The position numbers and the translations under genes are program-made. Of a stretch of 64,000 nt of DNA, positions 28,073-39,192 are shown one piece after another (position 1 is the first letter of the stretch; every line of letters begins with the position of its first letter). Origin of the DNA: Gautieria morchelliformis (taxonomy: Eukaryota; Basidiomycota; Agaricomycetes; Gomphales; Gomphaceae). Location of the stretch: positions 39,069 to 103,068 of the forward strand of contig WHVA01000417.1 of NCBI GenBank assembly GCA_015179125.1. Direction: 5' to 3'. The notes beneath the pieces are model-generated. The model was not told where the DNA came from, made no database searches, and saw only the letters and a list, made by a program, of their open reading frames with translations.

Positions 28073-28263
28073 TTTCGAGGACGAACCTGGGCCTCAGACA
28101 CATACGTGTTCCTGTGGCCCCAAATATCTACTCATTTTTTTTTCTTTCGTTAGGTCCAGGAAGGATCCAGGCGAACGAGGTCCGTCATCCACATACCCCC
28201 CCCCCCTTTTTTTTTTTTTGGTTATTGCACTCACCTTTCATCTAGTTTGCGTTCAAGGCCACA

Positions 28264-28688
28264 ATGGCGGTTGTCACAGCCGCCTCGAAGCCTTCGGTGT
28301 CCAATGCCATTCGGCGCCAGACAGCCAGCGCACCCGTACCCCTCCGGTCTGTGACGCGCGATGCGGCCCAACCACATCGTCCATCTGCCTCCTCACCAGG
28401 TCCACGTCCTGGCAAGGTCACATGGACAGGACCCACAGAGAACAGGGTCTAGGCCCTGGCGCGTCACCAGCAGCGCCTGCATGATCACGGAGGGTGCGTT
28501 TTTTGCCACCTGTTTATATCTGAACCATTGTCTTACTTCCTGTATCTTGTTACAGCGCGCATGCTGGATTCCCGAACATCGTCACAAACCCTCGAAAGCC
28601 GACGTTCAATGCTGCCAAATTCGCTAATGCCGCCAAATTCGCTCGCGCTGCCCAGGCACTCGATGACGACGAGCACTCGGATAGTTAG
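28264..28688 (+). pseudogene. Exon-like remnant of unknown gene inside T1
   Basis: An acceptor-like pyrimidine tract precedes 28258. A frame beginning MAVVTAASKPSVSN runs to a TAG at about 28450. The same frame then reopens and, across a plausible intron (about 28494-28558), reaches NPRKPTFNAAKFANAAKFARAA and an acidic end before a TAG. It looks like two exons of one gene with a stop between them. No family is recognised. Confidence 0.3.
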
Positions 28689-28907
28689 AGGGCACTAGCT
28701 GCATCCTCGTTCCCGTGCAGAGCGTGTATAATATATGTAAATCTTCCATTTGCCCAATCCCAATGACTGTATTATACCCTATCTGCGTGCCTACACCGGA
28801 ATCCAAAGGCTGCGCCGCCGTTCTATGCAACTATACACGCCGTATGGGCGTAGCTACACACAATATGCAGCCTTGGGGAAATGCTACTGCCCCCTACGTC
28901 GCCTCTC

Positions 28908-29083
28908 TAGTGCCCTGTAGCGGCTGGCCTCAGCGGACTACAAATCCCTACGGAGCTTGGTTGCGTGCTACAGGGCACTACGTCGCGCTACGACGGCAGG
29001 CGGTCGGCTACGGAAGGCTACATGACAGGGGGGGTTGCTACGACGCTAAAGGTGTTACGTGCGCTACGTAAAGCTAAGTAACA
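28908..29083. repeat. Inverted repeats near the right end of T1
   Basis: TAGTGCCCTGTAGC at 28908-28921 is matched by its exact complement at 28967-28980. GGTGTTAC near 29051 is complementary to GTAACACC ending near 29084. GCTAC/CTACG motifs recur throughout. They are probably transposase-binding or structural subterminal repeats of T1. Confidence 0.6.
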
Positions 29084-29639
29084 CCCTCTTTTTTTCCTGA
29101 TGTAGATGCAATTGCGGCCCTTCGTTTGTCCATTTCCCTAAGTCTCGCCGCCTTTCTATCTCTTCTTGTTGCTATCGTGGTATCATGAGTACGTGCAGAC
29201 AGTGCCATTGAAAAACAAACCTTCTTCGCAGCTGCAGCCGCGAGTTGGATGCTCCTGAGGGGTTAGGGTTTGCCCCGCTTGCTGGCCCCCATGGCACTAC
29301 TGACACTGGAGCCCACAACCTTAGATAGAATTATGGACGCCTGAGAAACCAAACCAGGCCGGACAGAAGCCGTCAAGTTTTCTTGGCTGGAACCCCTCGG
29401 ATTTCGCTCCGCTGAGTCCTAGTTGAAAGGCATGAGTGCAGTTTATGGTGGTCATGTAACAATGGAACTATACCGAAGAGGCAGATTCCCCATGGGCTTC
29501 CTCGTGTCGTATGATGGGGTTTTCCTGGCTGGTAGTATATTCTGTTCCGAAGGAAGACTGGGGCCACGTGGACTGACCATCAAATATGGATGTACCATTT
29601 GTGGCACAGCACGGGGTAATCAGAAAGCGAGGTCCAAGG

Positions 29640-30410
29640 CGCAATGTAGGTATACCGTGGCGGCCTACGAGCTCACCGCGCCTGCACTGCAAGACGGCTG
29701 CAGTCTGCGACAGTTCAAACGCAACAACATCTGCAAACGAAACCAGACTCACAATAAATCAGATCCGCCGACACCATTTGGCACGGCGGGCACAGCTAAT
29801 ATGTTTCCAACTGGCAAGCACCGTTGATAACCTTGCAAAGTCCTGATTACCCCTACTTACGCATTTGTTGATCTGCGTGTTCTGGCGAACTTTATACCAC
29901 TGCTGATTCGCAGGTGCCGCCCATTCGCAGCCTCCACTACTGATATACCTTGGCCTACGAGCTAATCGCACTTGCACTGCAAAACGGCACACAGTATCAG
30001 TCGACAGACAGTTCAACACAACATGAACGAGACTTACAATAGTATACTAGGTCAGATCCGCCGAGTCCATTTGTGGGCACAGCTAATATGCTTGCAAATT
30101 GCAAGTACATCCCAAGTCAATCAGTAAATGTGTCCGAGTCGCGCAAATAGGACCGCTGAATATTCACGCATTGAATGACTGGCTGCCGACAATCACCTGG
30201 CGCATTAATGTCACTATACCTTGGCCTACGAGCCAACCGCATCTGCACTGCAAAACGGCACACAGTATCACTGTATACGACAGTTCAAACGCAACAACAT
30301 CTGCAAACCGAACGCGACCCACAATAAATCAGATCTGCCGACACCATTTGTCACGGCGGGCACAGCTAATATATTTCCAACTGGCACGCACCGTTGATAA
30401 CCTTGCATGC
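29640..30410. repeat. Satellite-like array beside NLR gene B
   Basis: Three units are homologous to the array in copy A, starting near 29667, 29952 and 30226. Copy A has at least one more, so unit number has changed since the duplication. Confidence 0.75.
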
Positions 30411-31039
30411 ATGTTCTGATTACCCCCCACCATTTGTTGATCTGCATGTGCCGCCCATTCACAGCTTCCACCCGCTGATGATTGCAGAGGCTCACCGGTC
30501 CAAGCGAACGAAAAATCACCGGTAGATCCATCAGAAATAGAGCCGTGCGCCCGCAGCTCGAAATGGGCTCGCCGGGCTCACGCTAGTAATAAACGACAAA
30601 GGACTCACGGCTCACGCGCACGGCATCCCGCTAACATGCGCGGCATTCGAGAGAAGCAACGAATCTCAAGCCGCCTCCTATTTACGAGACCGCAGCAAGG
30701 ACAGGGACGTCAAGCAGACCGTGACCCGAGTCCGCATTGACCCCTCAAGACGTGAGCCTTTTGGGCCGGAACTTGGTAGGTAGCTCGGAGGATACGCGCA
30801 TAATGCTGAGGGAAGGAAGCAATGTGCAATTTACATGATGGTGGCATAACAATGTTACCTGTAAATCGGAAATACAGGAAACTCCGTGTCGGCCTCGCCG
30901 GGTTCATGCCTCATGTATAGGTCATACACGCTAGATCACAGTGAAGGTCAGCCACGCGACTCAATGAATACTGACGTAGGTGGGCATCTTTGCAGTCCAT
31001 GAAGTAAACACGATGTATTGGGTACACGTAAGCACAAGT

Positions 31040-34000
31040 TTATGCAATAGCTGCTTGGTGCTCCGTGCTGCCTGGCTGGAAGGGCTTGGTTCTTGCTGCC
31101 TTGTGCGCTCGCAGAAGCTCAACAATCGTGGAGTGACCTTTCGACAGCGCCGCCTCCAGCGCCGTGCCGATTGTACCGCCTGGAGCATCCACATCCGCGC
31201 CATTCTCGAGTAGCATCTGAACGATATCGGTGGAGCCATTATACGACGCCGATTGCAACGCAGTTCCATCCTCTCCGCCAAGTGCGTTGACGTCGGCTCC
31301 TTCCTCGAGCAGAAATCGAACCATCGCCGCATTGCCTGGCTTCATCGCGGCCGACTGCAACGCACTGCCAATCTCTCCCTTGCGGGGGTTTACCTGGGCT
31401 CCCTTCTCCAGCAGGAGCCGAACGGTCCCCTCGTGCCCGCGACCCGACGCTGCCTGCAGCGCGTTGCGCCAGTGTGATCCCTGGAAGGTTATATCCGCTC
31501 CATTGTCCAAGAGTAACCGGACAATTCCTTCGTGGCCCTTATATGACGCCGCCAGCAGCGCGTTGCGCCAGAGTGATCCCTGGACGTTTAAATTGACATC
31601 CGCTCCATTGTCCAAGAGTACCTGGACAGTTCCTTCGTGGCCATTAAATGACGCCGCCAGCAGCGCAGTACCATATTCCTTTTCCTCTTCTTGTGCATTT
31701 ACATCCAACCCAGATCTCAACAAATCTTGGCATGTTCGTTTCAGCCCAGCAACCGAAGAGTAATATAGAGGTGAGGCAAAGATTTTCTCGGGGTTGCCTG
31801 GTGCTAGTCCTGCTAGTGCTAGTCCTGCGTCCATGTCTGCATCGTAAAGCCGTACCCAGTTTTTATACATTGCATCTCTGGGCTGAAATAGGGCCATCAC
31901 CAGTCTGTGAAGAGAATCAGATTCACCGTCAGCATCTGATTGAGCATGGTCCATCCACTGTCTGGCCGCATAATCAGAAAGTGGATATGTCCGTCTCGTG
32001 GTTGAGGACACGCAATTATGCTCGCTGAACTGCAACAGATAAGCCAGACATGTTTTGGCAATATACCTGTCAGCAACCCTACGGTTGAAATGATAGTATG
32101 ACAGCTTTGGGTTTTTCTGTAGGTGTTCCGAGGTGAGATATTCTCGGACCGAAAAATGAGCGAGTCTGAGCGAGCTCGCTTCTCTGTCCTGGTTCATCCC
32201 GTCCCCATCCCGATGTACCTTGACCTCCGTGACGACAATAGTGACGAGACTGGAACATATAGTTACTATATTTCGTGGATCCCAAGGCCGTCGGCCTGGG
32301 TCAAATAGCGGACCATCTTCCGCGTCAGGATCGGTGGCCAGTACCTCAACAGCTTCTTCCAGTGATATCGGTCGAACCGCGAATGCGAGCCACTGCAACA
32401 TCCTGAGAGCATCCCGTCTATGTTCCTCGTGAATAGCCGATAGAATTCTATCGTAGGTCTCATATAGTGTCCTTGGTAGAGATTTGAGTGCTTTCCTGAG
32501 CTCGGTCGGAGAGAAACAATTTCGAAGTGCATCTAGCTGGCAAACAGCCCATCGAAACCTTGCTGTCCTGTCAGTACATCTCAGCATAGATGCGCACAGA
32601 CTACATTACATTCCGTGTGCGCCGTTAATCAGTGTACTTTCAATCAATTGCTTCTCTTCTGGTGAGCATCGCCTGAACTTGATATTATGATCAAGTGTCT
32701 TGCACACATGGGTACGGATGTCATCGTCGACTAAACACGCGTCCATGGGCACTTGGTGTGAAATGAGGGTATCCAATGTTTCTTCAATGTCACGGTCCCT
32801 CCGACTACTTGCCAGCATGTGTATCGTGTCAAGACCCCAACCATGGATCTCTCGAAGCATGGTCAGCAGCTCGTCTCTTTGTGGACATTGATCAAGGGCG
32901 TCGAACACAATATAGACGTTCTGAAAGGTACCGATGATGGCCTTGAGGGTTGCCATCAGCTGCTCTGGAGTTGGGGGTCGTCCTTCTTCGTTCGCCTCGA
33001 AAAGCTTCGCTAAGGCGACGGGGATGGTTGGGCGCTGCAAAGACAATTGCTTTATGGAGGATCGAAGGGCATCATTCGGCCGCGTGTCGCTGCTGCGGAA
33101 ATCAAAATAGAAATACACGAACGCGACCGATGGATCCAGCTGGCAGCGACGAGATACGTCTTCAATGATAGTGGAGCTTGAGGGCACATTCGTTAGCTAG
33201 AAGGCGATAAATCTCAACCAGCATGATGTACTTACCATAGAACAGTCTTTCCAGCGCCGGCTAACCCACTATTTGAATGGCACGACTCAAACAAGCTGGA
33301 TAATAGAAAACTCACGTATCCCATGAAGCCATAAGAATGAATTGGCCATGTTTGTCCATTCGTGGAAATCGTCACCCCCCAAAAACCATGTGCCGGTCGC
33401 CTCCTGTCGCTCCTTACAGACATTCGTATGTTTTGAGTGGTGCTCGGGAGGCGATATCCAATCGTGGATTTTTGCCGTTGCTCCGCTATACAAGGACCCC
33501 GCAGGATGAGGCATAATGACACCACAGGGTAACAGAAACATTAAACATACTTAATCTTGCAACAGCAGCCTCTTTTTGCAATTCTTCCACTCCGGTAGGT
33601 ACCGTTTCGACTCCTGTATGTCCCAATGTCAATCGTCTGAAAGGTTGTCAATGAGTTTGCCTACAAGGGAGGGGGTGTAACATACGTCTGATCTGCGTTC
33701 AAGGCTGCGCTTAAGAGCTGCTGAAACTGTCCTAGATACTCGAGAGACTTCCTTGCTTCGCCCTCTTTGAATGGCCAGATCAGCGCTTGCATGCGACGAT
33801 TAGCCTCTAACTTCTTGTGGAGAGTTTCAATCTCGGCCTGACACCGCGGAAGGCCATCGGGATCTTTTAGCAGCTTGCTCAAAGCAGGTAATCGAGATGA
33901 TGCGTTGGTTTCATCATCCGTTGGCGATCGGAGAGATGTATCCTGGTCCACAAGTTCCACTAGCTCTTCCACTTCAGCTAGGACTCCTTGCAGTCCCATC

Positions 34001-34143
34001 AACAGATCGCGCAGCTTTTTCTTATCTTTGGACGCATTCTTGACACCATTTCCGTAATTGAAACATGTCGTGATAGTTGCTGAGGTGAGCTGAAGAACGC
34101 CAATGATGCTCGCTGATTGGTTGGTTAGCATACGAGCAGACAT
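31040..34143 (-). CDS. NACHT-ankyrin (NLR/STAND-like) gene B, intact frame, Walker B variant
   Basis: It has the same architecture as gene A, with an unbroken model: exons 33686-34143, 33551-33636, 33316-33480, 33236-33260, 32610-33176 and 31040-32567, giving 942 residues. The N-terminal 150 residues are helical, with a hydrophobic first segment (SASIIGVLQLTSATITTCFNY) as in HeLo-like or SesA-like fungal NLR domains. The P-loop GAGKTVL comes from the 25-nt microexon. Walker B reads VYIVFDALDQC; the expected glutamate is glutamine here and Glu in copy A. About seven ankyrin repeats follow, and the C-terminus matches gene A. The acceptor of exon 3 differs from a simple copy of gene A (CCCTGTAG there is CCCTGTGG here), but an AG a few bases downstream keeps the frame. 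The T2 transposon begins 125 bp upstream of the ATG. Function in non-self recognition or cell death is family knowledge, not shown here. Confidence 0.85.
33236..33260 (-). other. 25-nt microexon carrying the P-loop of NLR gene B
   Basis: It is identical in length and position to that of gene A, with introns of 55 and 59 nt on either side. Retention of the upstream intron would end the protein shortly after WLHGI, leaving only the N-terminal region. Confidence 0.8.
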
Positions 34144-35460
34144 GCCATAAGTCCCGTCAACTTGCCCGCTAATCCAAGCTCTGCCATAACATCGAGTTGG
34201 TGGTTGTTGTAACAGCTGAGACCAGCGCGCAGTGAATAAATACTTGGTTGTGGTGGCGCCTACCGTGGCACTGTTGGTAGTCAACCCAATGAATCCTATT
34301 GGGTGGACCCACTGAGGATTCAGTATATAAACCATTATAGCTAGTGTAAATACCAACAGAACCTGTTGAAACTTCAATGAATCGGTTTCAGTGGAAAAAG
34401 TTTCGTTTCAATGAGTTGGTTTCAGGGGTTGACTCATGGGTATTCAGGGATCCTACAACGGAAGACCAATGGATTGAACCAGGCATTTCGAGTCGACGAC
34501 CACTGGGTTCCCGTGAGATAGTCACTTACGACCCCGTGGTTCTATCACCACATTTCAGAGATGCAGCCACTGAATGTCACTGGCCTGAGATCTGAATAAT
34601 ATGAGGCAAATCACTGAAGATTCATGAAATTTGTAGTGAATGCTAGGTTGTATAGCTATGAGTTTTCAATGGTTATTGCCTTGCAATCTTGTTCAAATGC
34701 CATGGGATACCAGTTAAACTTCCCCATTATTTCAAGTCATAAATGAATATATACAAGGGAAAATACAGATGAAACATAAGGTGAAAATCACTAAAATACC
34801 GCTTTCCAATCCGTGAAACCCATACCAGGGTGCTTCAGTGGAGCGGCAGAATAGCGATGAAACCTTGACTCAGCCTGCGTTCATTTGATATCTGTGCCAA
34901 ATAATGGTCAGCGTGTAAGTGCTCCTGACTGTGGCAGCATCTGAGACATGTATTGGCATGCCTGTGGGGAGGGGAGGGGAGATCGTGAGCAAGATGCTAT
35001 TTTTGATGTGATAACCCAGTGGACTGCCGGCGAAAGGAGCTGATCAAGAGTACGAGTGGAGGGTCAGAAAAGAACGGACACGACGTACGCGGCTTCGTTT
35101 TCGACACAACATGCTCGACAGACCGTGCGTCCACGAACGGTGTGCATCTGTGCTTGGCGATGCAAGACATGAGAGCAATGCAAGACACAAGAAAAAGTAT
35201 ATGACCTGCATAACAGCTGGTACCAAAAAGAAAAACAGAATCAGTCGTGGCTAGCAACCCCCACCGTCAGCTGCACGCACCCGACTCATGCTCAATGATC
35301 GCTACCTTGGGGGATTCCGCCAGCTCCCACGCCGCATCCCTGAGGCAATCCTCCGGTACAACGTGTCCGAGTCCACAATCAGGATAAGCTCGCCCACACG
35401 TATGGCGCGCCCGTTCGCTGCCCACGGCATCCACCGCCGCCCGATCTCCTCAAACGTCTC

Positions 35461-37200
35461 TGTCAAGATTGGTTTTCAGGCGTTAATATCGTGTATTAGT
35501 GAACACAGCGAATGCCCGAATAACTTGTGCGAATAAGTATGCCGTTCGGCGAATAGGTGAACCAATGAATGTTCACAAGGTAAGAGGGTTTGCCTAAACG
35601 GGGCTCACCCTATCTACAGTCGTAGCGAAATAGCCCGTGACTCTTGACGATGTAACGTGCAAGGTCTCATGGAAGGGCTGTCTAAGTCTCGACAATCCCT
35701 TCGCTGGCGAAGGTGCTCCTTCGGAGCCCTTCGCCAACAGCACAGAAAATGGTTCGAAGGCTAAGGTAACGAAGATGAAGTATGAGAACTCACCAGTGAT
35801 GCCTAAGTCCTCTGCTAGTCGAAGATGGAAATCTCCAAGAGAAGGCTTAAGACGATGACCACGGCGAGGTCAAAGCTGCACAAGATGAACGACATATGAT
35901 AATTGAACTGGGGAATATACATGCGAATGTAAACTACTTATATTGAATTCTCGTAAGGTATCAGCGAATAGGAAAGAGGCCGTCACAAGTCAGGGTTGGA
36001 TAGGGGTGCGCAGTCATGATACAACATAGATGAAATAAACATACAATAGAATGTGAGAAGAGGGAGAACATGAAATGACGGAGAGTAAAGGTGGCGAAGG
36101 CACTTATGGACAAAACCATGTCTTGGGACCCGCATACATGCTACCCTGCATGGACTCTTGGTCTACTGGGTTGATTCCGCACGACCTATGGAAGGGATGT
36201 CCTGCGAACATACTTTGACCATACGAACGCCCAATGGGGTTGGATTTAAGAAGACGATGGGGTTAATGATGAACCATCATGCCGGGTGAATGGTATCGAT
36301 CGTATTTGATGGTGTGCCTGCTGGCGAATGATGTGAGCAGCGAATAGCCGTTCGGTGAAATGCAAGGAAGGGCGAACAGAAGTGACATAGGGGAGGAGAG
36401 GTCGAGGTGGAGGGCGAAGCCGAGCAAACACTGAGGAGGAGTAGCGAAAGGGAAAATGGGGATACCAAGGTGCAGGAAATACACAGGTCATGACAACCCA
36501 ACTATCAGAACACCATCGGAAGAGGGTCGAGCAGAGGAGGTGGTAGGCCCAGTGATGACTGCCGAGTCAGTCCCAAGACGTCGATCGTGCGTTTGACGGC
36601 GTGGCTATGGTAGTTGGCACGAACAGCGAGAATTGGTTTCCGAACATGACAATGGTGATCAGAACGAACACGGAGGTTGTCAGGGGACACCCTGTTTTCC
36701 ATTTCCAGTTCCGACTCCGCTTCTGGTTCCAATTCCATCTCCGCCTCCGCTTTCGGAAATGATTCCGCTTCTGGGAGAACTTCCACCAGTTCTGTTCGCC
36801 TTGCCAGTTCCACTCCAATTTCCGACTTCCACTCTCGGAACAGTGTCGGAAATCAAGCGACTCACGTAATAGGTGGCATCAAGGGTCGATCAAGGGTCAG
36901 GGTGGTCAGGGAGATGCAGGGTTGATGGCGGGTGCCAAGTGTTGTCCCTGGCTGCGCAGCGTAGTATAATACGGGCTTGCTGACATTGGGGGTCCTTAGA
37001 CTTTTCTCTTTGGATTTCCCCTTGTCAGGTGAGAATCCCCTCTCTTGTATACTCTATTCATTTATACATACTTTGGATTTCCCCTTGTCAGTTGTGTGGT
37101 AGTGTGATCTCCACAACTAGCCGGGGTTGCCCTTACAGAGGTGGGGTGAGAAAATAGGAAAACTGAGCTTCTGAGTATGGGAAATAAATGCATCATGACA
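35461..37200. mobile_element. L4-A: LTR-type insertion in the GT2 fragment (TSD GTCTC)
   Basis: It begins TGTCAAGATTGG and ends AAATGCATCATGACA, with GTCTC duplicated at 35456-35460 and 37201-37205. The first kilobase matches L4-B (40428 onward) closely, and the last 20 bp, including AATAAA, also match. It is enlarged by the nested LTR1-A. TG...CA ends and a 5-bp duplication indicate a solo LTR or small LTR derivative. No protein is encoded. Confidence 0.85.
36678..37137. mobile_element. LTR1-A: solo LTR inside L4-A (TSD GAGGT)
   Basis: A 460-bp sequence with TGTCAGGGGACACC at one end and GGTTGCCCTTACA at the other is flanked by GAGGT (36673-36677, 37138-37142). Its inverted homologue is LTR1-B at 42976-43820. 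It contains a TTCC-rich stretch and a short direct repeat around GGATTTCCCCTTGTCA. Confidence 0.85.
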
Positions 37201-37840
37201 GTCTCCTCGACTGCCAGGTGCAGTGCGCACTCCTCGATGTCGAGCTCCACATCCGCAGCCGTCAGCGCACTGCTCGACGTCATCGTGAGTGTGGTTGCGC
37301 CCGAGCGTGCCGAGTTCGAGCTCGCACCCACACCCGCACCCACCGCCGTGATAGGCTTTCACAGAAAGGTGCTGACTGGTTCTGTTAGTTCTCAAAATAC
37401 TAACGTACCTCATTGACATGCTTGTCAGAAATATTGGAGGAGGGATCGTTGATGTATGTGTTGTACACAGGGGATGGGTCGAGCGAATGCCCAACTCACC
37501 ATCTTCCTTTTCACAGCCTCAATCGGTCTCTCTATTAAATCGTGCGACAGCTTCCGCCACGAAGAACAGCTGGGACAGCTACCTGGTATGGTGGTGGAGA
37601 ACCTGGGATCACTCAGGTTGCGGCTGAGCATGCAGGCGGTCCGGTAACGGTGCAGGAGGGATCAATCTCGCGTGTGCGGTCAAGCTGAGTTCAAGACTCT
37701 GCCCAACCAGGACATGGGTGTAAGGAGGAGAGTGGGAGAAGAATACTACATGCGCTACGACGAGGCGAGTTGAGGGGCTGACCGTGGTGGCGATGGCGAG
37801 AGCGAAGGATGAAGAGCGCGCATACATTCGTTCTTGCATT

Positions 37841-38643
37841 AGTCAGCCAGGTCGTACTCGGACTCATCCTGTGCCTTTCGCCTTCCGCCAGAAATCGATT
37901 ATCTTGCCTACTAGGTATTAGCGCAACTCGCGATCATACCCCAGACACTTGCACTAGTACTTAGTTGACTTCTGGAGATTGATCATGATTAGATAAAAAA
38001 AAATCTCATTCGTCATTTGGACTGTGCATTTTTTCCTGTACCTAAATTTCAGTACTTGTATAGTACTGATTTTTAGTGCTCTGTGAAATTATCTTTTGGG
38101 GACTAAATTTCAGTACAAGTTGGTACTATAATTTAGCTGTAGTGCAAGCAGAACTGAAATATAGTGCTTATTCTTTCTACGGTGTATACTTAGTGCTGTA
38201 TCTCAAAAGCAGTTGTCACTTGGGGCCGCAGTAGCATTCTGGCACCTCAAGCATGGAAATTCATTGATACATATATGGAAACTTCAGTATATTTGCCCAG
38301 AAATATATATATTAATTCACTGGATTTCACTGAGTGCTCCATGAGCTATCTTGAAAAATTTTAAGTGTGCGAACAACGGCAATCCAGGCCTCGGAGCACT
38401 GAAATTCTCATGACAATTACGTTGAATATGTAGTTCCTATGGCACGGAAACTAAGTGACAAAGCCACTGAAAATTCTACTGGTCCAACCACTTGAATAAT
38501 TTCATTGGTTTTTTTTAGGAAACCCGGTAAGCCCAAATTTCATTGGTTTGTTTCAATGGGGGCTGTTTCAATGATGTACCCACTGAAAACAGAAACCCCA
38601 TGGGTAAACCCACTAGGTTTCAATGGATTCACTATCCACAGTG
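37841..38643. other. AT-rich subterminal part of T2
   Basis: No coding sequence is seen. Repeated motifs (CAGTACTTG/CAAGTTGGTACT, TTCAGTAC, AGTGCT) in both orientations look like subterminal binding sites of the transposon. Confidence 0.5.
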
Positions 38644-39192
38644 GTGGGCAATGATCGTGGCCCCACTCATCCTCTGGCACTGGACCAGTTCCGCCGAATC
38701 TCACTTCCACCCCACCGACAGCCTTCACCCCATCTTCATCCACACCCACTCATCTGGGCCCTTCCTACAACGTGGGGCACTGCGCAACCTTTCAAGTCAC
38801 ATGCAGGGGCCACTGCAAGTTACTCGTCCAGTGATCACTGACTGGGACTTGTGGCTAAGTCCTCTGCAGGTTTTATTCCAGTATTTGATCTTCCTTGTAT
38901 GGTTTGAAACAGATAGTAGTCAAAACTGAGGTGGATGGCCCCATCCTCAGGGAGGATACTACTGGGTGACTTTCTGTAGCCCTAAATCCTTCAACTCTTA
39001 GTTCTAAATTGGCTCCGCGTGACAGCCATTGAGTTTGGGACCGATTTCGGTTCAACTGTAACTGTGAAAGTGCTCAAGTCACGGGTCCCACCATCCAATG
39101 AGCGGATCCATGTTTGGCCAGCCAATACTTATTTCTGCTTGCCAATCCTCCAGCTGATGGTCACTATGCATCGTATTCCTGGAAAACATGGC

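Larger units (their letters stand above)
26619..29102. mobile_element. T1: 2.48 kb TIR element inserted at TA in INCENP, carrying gene fragments
   Basis: The ends are perfect 12-bp inverted repeats (CATCAGGAAAAA at the left, its complement at the right), each flanked by TA. Removing the element and one TA joins the INCENP exon in frame (...RRAAIAS to KKADQDAAEK...), which proves the boundaries. Subterminal GTAGC/GCTAC motifs cluster near both ends, including a 14-bp inverted pair at 28908-28921 and 28967-28980. No transposase is recognisable. Inside are a PL8 lyase fragment, a small two-exon ORF and another exon-like segment. TA duplication and short TIRs suggest a non-autonomous Tc1/mariner-type element; the superfamily is inference. 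Confidence 0.85.
25682..29588 (-). pseudogene. INCENP-like (chromosomal passenger complex, IN-box) gene, truncated and interrupted
   Basis: INCENP binds and activates Aurora kinase at inner centromeres. The last exon (25682-25973) contains the IN-box: SDDEG, PPDWAQSP, LNPDDIFGP, RFRARTSSANW and EYAKRMG. Earlier exons in transcript order are 29474-29588, 29221-29418, 29105-29171 joined to 26510-26618, and 26028-26452. They carry a Ser-rich stretch, TASVRPGLVSQA, SIQLAAAAAKK and a charged coiled-coil-like segment, as expected upstream of the IN-box. Three defects are visible: a TAA (29263-29265) in place of a likely CAA, an apparent 1-nt loss near 29130-29150, and the insertion of element T1 inside an exon. 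The 5' part is missing because the gene runs into the left edge of duplication copy B. Splice phases otherwise agree, so the identification is firm even though the gene is dead. Confidence 0.85.
35287..37640 (-). pseudogene. GT2-type glycosyltransferase fragment carried by T2
   Basis: On the minus strand, 37206-37400 encodes a Ser/Ala-rich segment and DIEECALHLAVEE. This continues without loss, across the L4-A insertion (35461-37200), into ETFEEIGRRWMPWAANG, then GELILIVDSDT, the nucleotide-sugar/DxD region of a membrane GT2 enzyme. A 1-nt loss after DSDT shifts the frame. The next frame gives VPEDCLRDAAWELAESP and VAIIEHES, again as in GT2 proteins. A possible upstream exon (LSHDLIERPIEAVKRKM) lies at about 37500-37570. 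Both ends are missing. The family call is by motif; the substrate is unknown. Confidence 0.65.
34269..38643. mobile_element. T2: 4.4 kb TIR transposon with GTGG target duplication, upstream of NLR gene B
   Basis: The left end CACTGTTGGTAGT and right end (complement CACTGTGGATAGT) form an imperfect inverted repeat, 33 of the first 42 bases matching. GTGG flanks both sides (34265-34268, 38644-38647). Copy A has CCGTGGGCAATG, exactly the empty site. Subterminal regions repeat motifs such as TTTCAATG, CCACTGAA and TTCAGTAC. No transposase was found. The inside carries a GT2 glycosyltransferase fragment and nested LTR-type insertions. The CACTG start and short duplication recall CACTA/CMC elements; the superfamily is inference. 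Confidence 0.85.
29589..39192. repeat. Segmental duplication, copy B (interrupted by T2)
   Basis: This is the counterpart of 17313-23785. It is continuous from 29589 to 34268, then broken by transposon T2 (34269-38643), and resumes at about 38648 to 39192 with the same sequence that follows directly in copy A. Its left edge abuts the truncated INCENP gene. Confidence 0.85.
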
